DNA from: Enterobacter huaxiensis
GTDB taxonomy: Bacteria > Pseudomonadota > Gammaproteobacteria > Enterobacterales > Enterobacteriaceae
Direction: 5' to 3'
Length of the DNA stretch: 64,000 nucleotides
NCBI RefSeq assembly: GCF_003594935.2
Contig: NZ_CP043342.1
Location: forward strand, 3,906,001-3,970,000
Below, piece after piece: positions 52,959-59,889 of this stretch. The notes below the pieces were generated by a model, which saw only the letters and a list, made by a program, of their open reading frames with translations, was not told the DNA's origin and made no database searches. Made by a program: the position numbers and the translations under genes. Each line of letters opens with the position of its first letter. The first letter of the stretch is position 1.

Positions 52959-55349
52959 ATGGCTGAAACAAACTCTAAACAGCCGCGTCTACTGGTGACA
53001 TTAACAGCAGCGTTCGCAGCCTTCTGCGCGCTGTATCTGTTAATCGGTGGCGTCTGGCTGGTCGCTTTAGGCGGCTCCTGGTACTACCCGATTGCGGGTC
53101 TGGTTATGGTTGCCGTAACCGTCCTGCTGTTGCGTAGGAAACAATCTGCACTGTGGCTGTATGCCGCATTACTCCTCGCCACCATGATCTGGGGCGTCTG
53201 GGAAGTCGGGTTCGACTTCTGGGCACTGACGCCGCGCAGTGACATCCTGGTCTTCTTTGGTATCTGGCTGATCCTGCCGTTCGTCTGGCGTCGCCTGATT
53301 GTGCCGTCCAGCGGTGCTGTAGCCGGTCTGGTCGTTGCGCTGCTGATTACCGGCGGCATCCTGACCTGGGCCGGTTTTAACGACCCACAGGAAATCAACG
53401 GTACGCTGAACGCGGAATCAACGCCTGCTGCCGCGATCTCGCAGGTTGCGGACGGCGACTGGCCTGCCTATGGTCGTAACCAGGAAGGTCAACGCTACTC
53501 TCCGCTGAAGCAGATCAACGCGGACAACGTGAAGAACCTGAAAGAAGCCTGGGTATTCCGTACCGGCGACCTGAAAATGCCGAACGATCCGGGCGAACTG
53601 ACCAACGAAGTGACGCCGATTAAAGTGGGCGACATGCTTTACCTGTGTACGGCGCACCAGCGTCTGTTCGCGCTCGACGCGGCCACCGGTAAAGAGAAAT
53701 GGCACTTCGATCCGCAGCTGAATTCTAATCCGTCCTTCCAGCACGTGACCTGCCGCGGCGTGTCTTACCATGAAGCGCGCGCCGATAATGCCAGCCCGGA
53801 AGTCATCGCCGACTGCCCTCGCCGCATTATGCTGCCGGTCAACGATGGACGCCTGTTCGCAATTAACGCCGAAACGGGCAAGCTGTGCGAAACCTTTGCC
53901 AACAAAGGTGTCCTGAACCTGCAGACCAACATGCCGGACACTACGCCGGGCCTGTATGAGCCAACCTCACCGCCAATCATTACCGATAAAACCATCGTGA
54001 TTGCCGGTTCGGTAACGGACAACTTCTCCACGCGTGAAACCTCCGGCGTTATCCGCGGTTTCGACGTAAATACCGGTAAACTGCTGTGGGCCTTCGACCC
54101 GGGCGCGAAAGATCCAAACGCGATCCCATCGGACGAGCACACCTTTACCTTTAACTCGCCAAACTCCTGGGCACCGGCCGCGTATGACGCGAAGCTGGAC
54201 CTGGTCTACCTGCCGATGGGTGTCACCACCCCGGATATCTGGGGCGGTAACCGCACGCCGGAGCAGGAGCGTTACGCGAGCGCGATCGTGGCGCTGAACG
54301 CGACCACCGGCAAGCTGGCGTGGAGCTACCAGACCGTTCACCACGATCTGTGGGATATGGATATGCCGTCCCAGCCGACGCTGGCGGACATTACCGTTGA
54401 CGGTAAAACCGTTCCGGTAATTTACGCCCCGGCGAAAACCGGGAACATCTTCGTGCTGGATCGCAGCAACGGCAAGCTGGTTGTGCCTGCGCCGGAAAAA
54501 CCGGTTCCGCAGGGTGCGGCTAAAGGCGATTACGTCAGCAAAACGCAGCCGTTCTCTGACCTGAGCTTCCGTCCGAAGAAAGACCTCAGCGGTGCAGACA
54601 TGTGGGGTGCCACCATGTTTGACCAGCTGGTGTGCCGCGTGATGTTCCACCAGCTGCGCTATGAAGGCATCTTCACGCCGCCGTCTGAGCAGGGCACGCT
54701 GGTCTTCCCGGGTAACCTGGGGATGTTCGAGTGGGGCGGGATCTCCGTCGACCCGAACCGTCAGGTGGCGATTGCCAACCCAATGGCGCTGCCGTTCGTT
54801 TCCCGTCTGATCCCACGCGGTCCGGGCAACCCAATGGAGCAGCCGAAAGACGCGAAAGGCAGCGGTACCGAAGCTGGTATCCAGCCGCAGTACGGCGTTC
54901 CGTATGGCGTGACGCTGAACCCGTTCCTGTCTCCGTTTGGTCTGCCGTGTAAACAGCCTGCCTGGGGTTACATCTCCGGTCTGGATCTGAAAACCAACCA
55001 GATCGTGTGGAAAAAACGTATTGGTACGCCACAGGACAGCATGCCGTTCCCGATGCCGGTTCCGGTGCCGTTCAATATGGGTATGCCGATGCTGGGTGGC
55101 CCAATCTCTACCGCCGGTAACGTGCTGTTCATCGCGGCAACCGCAGATAACTACCTGCGCGCGTACAACATGACCAACGGTGAGAAACTGTGGCAAGGCC
55201 GTCTGCCGGCCGGTGGACAGGCAACGCCGATGACCTATGAAGTGAATGGCAAGCAGTACGTTGTCATCTCTGCGGGCGGTCACGGTTCGTTTGGCACAAA
55301 GATGGGCGACTACATCGTCGCGTATGCACTGCCGGATGACAGTAAGTAA
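52959..55349 (+). CDS. gcd: Quinoprotein glucose dehydrogenase
   Basis: Gcd oxidises glucose to gluconate at the outer face of the inner membrane and passes electrons to ubiquinone. The protein is 796 residues. Five N-terminal membrane segments cover about residues 10-140. The rest is an eight-bladed PQQ-binding propeller in the periplasm. The catalytic aspartate is residue 466 in HHDLWDMDMP. No pqq biosynthesis genes are in the window, so it may depend on PQQ made elsewhere or imported. A REP and a terminator follow. Confidence 0.97.
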   Translation: MAETNSKQPRLLVTLTAAFAAFCALYLLIGGVWLVALGGSWYYPIAGLVMVAVTVLLLRRKQSALWLYAALLLATMIWGVWEVGFDFWALTPRSDILVFFGIWLILPFVWRRLIVPSSGAVAGLVVALLITGGILTWAGFNDPQEINGTLNAESTPAAAISQVADGDWPAYGRNQEGQRYSPLKQINADNVKNLKEAWVFRTGDLKMPNDPGELTNEVTPIKVGDMLYLCTAHQRLFALDAATGKEKWHFDPQLNSNPSFQHVTCRGVSYHEARADNASPEVIADCPRRIMLPVNDGRLFAINAETGKLCETFANKGVLNLQTNMPDTTPGLYEPTSPPIITDKTIVIAGSVTDNFSTRETSGVIRGFDVNTGKLLWAFDPGAKDPNAIPSDEHTFTFNSPNSWAPAAYDAKLDLVYLPMGVTTPDIWGGNRTPEQERYASAIVALNATTGKLAWSYQTVHHDLWDMDMPSQPTLADITVDGKTVPVIYAPAKTGNIFVLDRSNGKLVVPAPEKPVPQGAAKGDYVSKTQPFSDLSFRPKKDLSGADMWGATMFDQLVCRVMFHQLRYEGIFTPPSEQGTLVFPGNLGMFEWGGISVDPNRQVAIANPMALPFVSRLIPRGPGNPMEQPKDAKGSGTEAGIQPQYGVPYGVTLNPFLSPFGLPCKQPAWGYISGLDLKTNQIVWKKRIGTPQDSMPFPMPVPVPFNMGMPMLGGPISTAGNVLFIAATADNYLRAYNMTNGEKLWQGRLPAGGQATPMTYEVNGKQYVVISAGGHGSFGTKMGDYIVAYALPDDSK

Positions 55350-55356
55350 CTGAAAA

Positions 55357-55388
55357 GCCGGGTGGCGGCTACGCCTTACCCGGCCTAC
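55357..55388 (+). repeat. REP palindrome downstream of gcd
   Basis: GCCGGGTGGCGGCTACGCC with its inverted arm ending ACCCGGCCTAC. It is the same REP type as after hemL and lies just ahead of the gcd terminator. Confidence 0.8.
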
Positions 55389-55398
55389 GGAAATATGC

Positions 55399-55425
55399 AA
55401 AACGGCAACTTCGGTTGCCGTTTTT
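55399..55425 (+). terminator. Terminator of gcd
   Basis: Perfect stem AAAACGGCAAC / GTTGCCGTTTT with a TTCG loop and a T run. Confidence 0.9.
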
Positions 55426-55434
55426 GTGTTTATT

Positions 55435-55480
55435 CCCTCTCCCTGTGGGAGAGGGTCAGGGTGAGGGCATCAGGCCGCAC
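55435..55480 (+). repeat. Intergenic palindromic repeat, copy 6
   Basis: A full-length member of the repeat family, 9 bases after the gcd terminator and 4 bases before the convergent cueO stop. Confidence 0.85.
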
Positions 55481-55484
55481 GACT

Positions 55485-57044
55485 CTAAACGGTGAACCCC
55501 AGCATCATCCCCGTATCCTCATGCTCCAGCAGATGGCAGTGCGCCATATAGGCAAACTCCTTCGGCGCGTCGTGGTCAAACTTCACCAGCACCTCACTGA
55601 CACCGCCTTCCACCTTCACCGTATCCTTCCACCCCGAGCGATGCGCGTCAGGCGCTTTACCGTTCTCGGAGAGAATGCGGAACTGCGTGCCGTGGATATG
55701 GAACGGGTGCAGCATCATGTCGCCCTCGCCTGAGATCGTCCAGCGTTCGAACTGCCCCTTCGCGGCGGCAAACATCGGCGTGTTCATGTCAAACGCTTTA
55801 CCGTTGATGCGGTTGGCATTATGGAAGTCAAAGCCATGACCGCCATGATTCATGCCGCCCATTTTGCCGTGGTCCATATTCATGTGGCCCATCATCTGCC
55901 CGTGGTGCATCCCGGCCATCGCCTGATTACCGTACTTCTCCATCAGCGCCTGCATGCCCATCATGTCGAGCATCGGGTCCATGGAGAGCTGCAGCCTGCG
56001 CTGAGTGAGGCCATCAAGCGCAGGCAGCGCTGGCAGCGTAGTTAGCGTGTCCGGCAGCATACCGGAGGCAGCAATCTGCAGCGGCTGGATACGCAGCACC
56101 GGGTGCGCTTTATCGAATGGCGTAACGGCCATCCCCATCTGGCTGACCGGCAGGGTGACCAGGTCAAAGGCTTTTCCATCGCTGATGTCCACCAGCACCT
56201 CGAAGCGTTCGCCCATCAGCATCGGCAGCTCGCTCACCTTCACCGGCTCCGGCAGCAGGCCGCCGTCGCTCGCGACCACATACAGCGGACGGTTGTCGCT
56301 GGCGGCAAAATTCAGCGAGCGCGCGTTACAGCCGTTAAGCAGTCGCAAACGCAGCCAGCCCTTTGGGGCCGCGTGCTGAGGAAAAATCGCACCGTTGGCC
56401 AGCAGCGTATCGCCAAACCAGCCGACCGCCGCGCTCATCACATCCAGCTGATAGTCAATCTGCCCGTCGGAGGTGAACTTTTTATCCTGCACAATCACCG
56501 GAATATCGTCGATGCCCCACTGTTTCGGCAGGCGCAGCAGGCGGCTTTCGTCATCTTCAATAAGCACCAGCCCCGCCAGCCCCATCGCCACCTGGTGGCC
56601 CGTTTTGCCATGCTGATGCGGATGGAACCAGCAGGTGGCCGCGCGCTGGTCAGGCGTAAAGGTCACGCTGCGCTTGCCGCCGGGTTTAATCACGCCGTGC
56701 GGGCCACCGTCCACCTCGCCCGGCACTTCCAGACCGTGCCAGTGCAGCGTGGTTTCTTCGGCAAGCGTGTTGTGAATATCCACCGTCACCGCTTTCCCCT
56801 TGCGCAGCTGAAGCGCCGGGCCGAGCAGGTTACCGTTATAGCCCCAGGTAGTCGCGGTATTGGCACCAAAGGTCGTTTTACCGGACTGCACGACAAGCTG
56901 GATGCGGCTACGGGCATCTGCAGTGAGAAGTTCAGGGACAGGTAAGGCGGGTCTGTCGGCCGCAAAAGCCGCGCGGCTCCATAGCGGTAGTGCGCTGGCA
57001 ACACCCAGCGCAACGGAATATTTTAAAAATTCACGACGTTGCAT
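55485..57044 (-). CDS. cueO: Multicopper oxidase CueO
   Basis: CueO oxidises Cu(I) and protects the periplasm from copper. The protein is 519 residues with a twin-arginine signal (MQRREFLKYSVALGVAS). The copper-binding motifs are TLHWHGLEV, CWFHPHQHGKTG, HPFHIHGTQF and AHCHLLEHEDTGMM. A Met/His-rich loop near residues 355-405 (for example GQMMGHMNMDHGKMGGMNH) is the substrate-copper site. The ATG at 57044 is chosen because AAGGA lies at proper distance; ATG 57050 is too close to it. A CueR-type promoter is upstream. Confidence 0.96.
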   Translation of the reverse strand: MQRREFLKYSVALGVASALPLWSRAAFAADRPALPVPELLTADARSRIQLVVQSGKTTFGANTATTWGYNGNLLGPALQLRKGKAVTVDIHNTLAEETTLHWHGLEVPGEVDGGPHGVIKPGGKRSVTFTPDQRAATCWFHPHQHGKTGHQVAMGLAGLVLIEDDESRLLRLPKQWGIDDIPVIVQDKKFTSDGQIDYQLDVMSAAVGWFGDTLLANGAIFPQHAAPKGWLRLRLLNGCNARSLNFAASDNRPLYVVASDGGLLPEPVKVSELPMLMGERFEVLVDISDGKAFDLVTLPVSQMGMAVTPFDKAHPVLRIQPLQIAASGMLPDTLTTLPALPALDGLTQRRLQLSMDPMLDMMGMQALMEKYGNQAMAGMHHGQMMGHMNMDHGKMGGMNHGGHGFDFHNANRINGKAFDMNTPMFAAAKGQFERWTISGEGDMMLHPFHIHGTQFRILSENGKAPDAHRSGWKDTVKVEGGVSEVLVKFDHDAPKEFAYMAHCHLLEHEDTGMMLGFTV

Positions 57045-57078
57045 GTTCATTTCCTTATTTCCAGGCGGCGATCTTTTG

Positions 57079-57109
57079 AGCATAAACCCTCCCCTTACCG
57101 GAAGGTCAA
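57079..57109 (-). promoter_or_regulatory. CueR-type promoter of cueO
   Basis: On the minus strand, TTGACC (-35) and TATGCT (-10) are separated by 19 bases. Between them is the dyad CCTTCC...GGAGGG, the MerR-family CueR operator. The long spacer is the hallmark of promoters that CueR activates by untwisting DNA. Confidence 0.85.
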
Positions 57110-57189
57110 GCATGGCGGCAATAATAAAGATCGTCGGCCTGGCATCAAGTATGCTAACGTTAATTTTCCGTGATGCAGTGGTAGAAGCA

Positions 57190-57537
57190 ATGAAGACGTT
57201 TTTCAGAACAATTTTGTTCAGTAGCCTGATGGCGATGTGTGCGAACAGTTACGCGCTGAGTGAAAACGAAGCAGAAGATATGGCCGATTTGACGGCAGTA
57301 TTTGTTTTTCTGAAAAACGATTGTGGATACCAGAATTTACCCAACGGGCAAATTCGTCGCGCACTGGTCTTTTTTGCCCAGCAGAACCAATGGGATCTCA
57401 GCAACTACGACAGCTTCGACATGAAGGCGCTCGGTGAAGACAGCTACCGGGATTTAAGCGGTATTGGCATCCCCACTGCAAAAAAATGCAAAGCGCTGGC
57501 TCGCGATTCACTCAGCCTGCTCGCCTACGTGAAGTAA
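57190..57537 (+). CDS. yacC: YacC, PulS/OutS-family small periplasmic protein
   Basis: A 115-residue protein with a signal peptide (MKTFFRTILFSSLMAMCAN, cut near SYA). The mature part ALSENEAEDMADLTAVFVFL and NDCGYQNLPNGQIRRAL, with a second Cys in AKKCKALAR, matches E. coli YacC, a member of the PulS/OutS pilotin family. There is no lipobox, unlike true pilotins, and no type II secretion operon nearby. The frame is open far upstream, inside cueO antisense; only this start gives a signal peptide. Confidence 0.92.
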   Translation: MKTFFRTILFSSLMAMCANSYALSENEAEDMADLTAVFVFLKNDCGYQNLPNGQIRRALVFFAQQNQWDLSNYDSFDMKALGEDSYRDLSGIGIPTAKKCKALARDSLSLLAYVK

Positions 57538-57640
57538 CCTTCCCGACGCCCATTTGTTGACTCTCTAACCGCTTGACGGCGGTTATGCGTTGCCCCCTTC
57601 TGCTGGATGTAATGGATGCTACTGAAGGAGATGACAGCCC

Positions 57641-58510
57641 ATGACCGACAAAACGGTATGGCAAGAAACGCTGCATGACCAGTTTGGTCAGTACTTCGCC
57701 ATTGATAACGTGCTTTATCATGAGAAAACCGATCATCAGGACCTGATAATCTTCGAGAACGCCGCCTTTGGCCGCGTGATGGCGCTGGACGGCGTGGTGC
57801 AAACCACCGAGCGCGATGAGTTTATCTATCACGAAATGATGACCCACGTTCCGCTGCTGGCCCACGGCCACGCGAAACACGTGCTGATCATCGGCGGCGG
57901 CGACGGCGCGATGCTGCGTGAAGTCTCTCGCCATAAGTCGATTGAGTCTATCACCATGGTGGAAATCGATGCCGGCGTGGTCTCGTTCTGCCGCCAGTAC
58001 CTGCCGAACCACAACGCCGGCAGCTATGACGATCCGCGTTTCAACCTGGTCATCGACGACGGCGTCAATTTCGTTAATCAAACTACCCAAACCTTTGATG
58101 TCATCATCTCTGACTGCACCGATCCTATCGGCCCGGGCGCGTCGCTGTTTACCTCGTCGTTTTATGAGGGCTGTAAACGGTGCCTGAATCCCGGCGGGAT
58201 TTTTGTGGCGCAAAACGGCGTTTGCTTCCTGCAGCAGGACGAAGTACTCGACAGCCACCGCAAGCTGAGCACCTACTTTAGCGACGTCAGCTTCTACCAG
58301 GCCGCCATTCCGACCTACTATGGCGGGATCATGACCTTTGCCTGGGCGACGGACAACGAGGTGCTTCGCCACCTTTCAACCGAAATTATCCAGGCGCGCT
58401 TCCACCAGGCCGGGCTCAAATGCCGCTACTACAATCCGGCCGTCCATACCGCAGCATTTGCCTTGCCGCAGTACCTGCAAGACGCACTGTCCTCAAAGGG
58501 GGTGAGCTAA
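57641..58510 (+). CDS. speE: Spermidine synthase
   Basis: SpeE transfers an aminopropyl group from decarboxylated SAM to putrescine. The protein is 289 residues. The SAM-like binding motif is LIIGGGDGAMLREV, and the catalytic aspartate lies in ISDCTDPIGPG. The gatekeeping YHEMMTHVPL and QTTERDEFIYHE are intact. AAGGAGATGA precedes the ATG. speD begins at the very next base after the stop, so the two polyamine genes are co-translated. Confidence 0.97.
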   Translation: MTDKTVWQETLHDQFGQYFAIDNVLYHEKTDHQDLIIFENAAFGRVMALDGVVQTTERDEFIYHEMMTHVPLLAHGHAKHVLIIGGGDGAMLREVSRHKSIESITMVEIDAGVVSFCRQYLPNHNAGSYDDPRFNLVIDDGVNFVNQTTQTFDVIISDCTDPIGPGASLFTSSFYEGCKRCLNPGGIFVAQNGVCFLQQDEVLDSHRKLSTYFSDVSFYQAAIPTYYGGIMTFAWATDNEVLRHLSTEIIQARFHQAGLKCRYYNPAVHTAAFALPQYLQDALSSKGVS

Positions 58511-59305
58511 TTGAAAAAGCTGAAACTGCATGGCTTTAACAACCTGACAAAAAGCCTGAGTTTTTGTATTTACGATATCTGCTACGTCAAAACGGCAGAA
58601 GAACGCGATGGCTATATCGCCTATATCGACGAACTCTACAACGCCAACCGGCTGACGGAAATCCTGTCAGAAACCTGCTCGATTATCGGCGCCAATATCC
58701 TGAACATCGCGCGTCAGGATTATGAACCTCAGGGTGCAAGCGTCACCATTCTGGTGAGTGAAGAGCCGGTAGACCCAAAGCTTATCGACAAAACCGAGCA
58801 TCCGGGCCCGCTGCCGGAAGCGGTCGTCGCACACCTCGACAAGAGCCATATCTGCGTGCACACCTACCCGGAAAGCCATCCTGAAGGCGGGCTATGCACC
58901 TTCCGCGCGGATATCGAAGTGTCTACCTGCGGCGTGATCTCCCCGCTGAACGCGCTGAACTATTTAATCCACCAGCTTGAATCCGATATCGTGACCATTG
59001 ATTACCGCGTGCGTGGCTTCACCCGCGACGTTAACGGCATGAAGCACTTCATCGATCACGAGATCAACTCCATTCAGAACTTCATGTCTGAGGACATGAA
59101 GTCGCTGTACGACATGGTGGACGTGAATGTCTATCAGGAGAACATCTTCCACACCAAGATGATGCTCAAGGAGTTCGACCTTAAGCACTATATGTTCCAT
59201 ACCCGGCCTGAAGATTTAAGCGAAGAAGAGCGTAAGGCCATCACGGACCTGCTCTGGAAAGAGATGCGCGAAATCTACTACGGCCGCAACATACCGACCG
59301 TGTAG
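58511..59305 (+). CDS. speD: S-adenosylmethionine decarboxylase proenzyme, TTG start
   Basis: SpeD makes decarboxylated SAM, the aminopropyl donor for SpeE. It is a 264-residue proenzyme that cleaves before Ser112 (LDKSHICVHTYPE) to form a pyruvoyl group. The start codon is TTG, immediately after the speE stop, with GGGGGTGAG as ribosome-binding sequence inside the end of speE. The sequence matches E. coli from MKKLKLHGFNNLTKSLSF. Confidence 0.96.
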   Translation: MKKLKLHGFNNLTKSLSFCIYDICYVKTAEERDGYIAYIDELYNANRLTEILSETCSIIGANILNIARQDYEPQGASVTILVSEEPVDPKLIDKTEHPGPLPEAVVAHLDKSHICVHTYPESHPEGGLCTFRADIEVSTCGVISPLNALNYLIHQLESDIVTIDYRVRGFTRDVNGMKHFIDHEINSIQNFMSEDMKSLYDMVDVNVYQENIFHTKMMLKEFDLKHYMFHTRPEDLSEEERKAITDLLWKEMREIYYGRNIPTV

Positions 59306-59309
59306 AAGG

Positions 59310-59334
59310 CACCGGGAGCAGGGACGCTCCGGTG
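59310..59334. terminator. Hairpin between convergent speD and yacL
   Basis: Stem CACCGG(G)AGC / GCTCCGGTG with one bulge, filling the 31-base gap. The U run is poor; it may serve both genes. Confidence 0.6.
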
Positions 59335-59336
59335 TG

Positions 59337-59699
59337 TTATTTCTGTTTCATAAACTCGCGGTAGGCATTCACCACCTGAAGAAAGTCTTCTACGCCGCAC
59401 AGCGACAGACTCTCTTCGTCGTAGTAGCTCATCCCCTCTTCCATCTCATCACCGGTAAACTCCAGCTGGTTGGCGCGCACCATCACCTCTTCGCCATCCA
59501 TCCACAGCGTGTATTCATGCCCGGCACGCTGCCAGGAGCGTTCACTGCCTTTCACCGTATTTGCCGCCTGTTCAACTTCATCAAGAAGCGCGAGATTCTC
59601 TTTCACCTCTTCGTTAAACCAGTGTCCTACGGCTTCGTGGCCCATCGACATACGCACTTTCACCACTCCGGTGATGTCGCGCAGAAATTCGTAATCCAT
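59337..59699 (-). CDS. yacL: UPF0231 family protein YacL
   Basis: A 120-residue acidic cytoplasmic protein, nearly identical to E. coli YacL: MDYEFLRDITGVVKVRMSMGH at the start, SERSWQRAGHEYTLWMDGEE in the middle, and EDFLQVVNAYREFMKQK at the end. The function is unknown. It converges with speD. Confidence 0.94.
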   Translation of the reverse strand: MDYEFLRDITGVVKVRMSMGHEAVGHWFNEEVKENLALLDEVEQAANTVKGSERSWQRAGHEYTLWMDGEEVMVRANQLEFTGDEMEEGMSYYDEESLSLCGVEDFLQVVNAYREFMKQK

Positions 59700-59814
59700 A
59701 GTATTTTCCTCTGCAAAGCCATTAGGGTAATTATCGCAGCAGAGAAGAAGAAAAAAAGCGTGAGAGGTGGGAGGAATGAAAATAAAAAGGTGAGAGCAAG
59801 ACCCTGCGGCCTGA

Positions 59815-59850
59815 TGCCCTCACCCCGTCCCTCTCCCACGGGAGAGGGTG
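59815..59850 (-). repeat. Intergenic palindromic repeat, copy 7
   Basis: A member of the repeat family in reverse orientation, between yacL (upstream end) and acnB (downstream end), both minus strand. The tail GCGGCCTGATGCCCTC comes first, then the arms CCCTCTCCC / GGGAGAGGG. Confidence 0.85.
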
Positions 59851-59859
59851 CAAACACTA

Positions 59860-59884
59860 AAAACCGTCTCGTGGAGACGGTTTT
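59860..59884 (-). terminator. Terminator of acnB
   Basis: Stem CCGTCTC / GAGACGG with A and T flanks, read on the minus strand just after the acnB stop. Confidence 0.85.
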
Positions 59885-59889
59885 GCTGT

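Noticed and set aside
53967..55400. Long open frame (477 codons) on the minus strand opposite gcd
   Set aside because: It is antisense to a well-conserved gene; its composition is that of a shadow frame.
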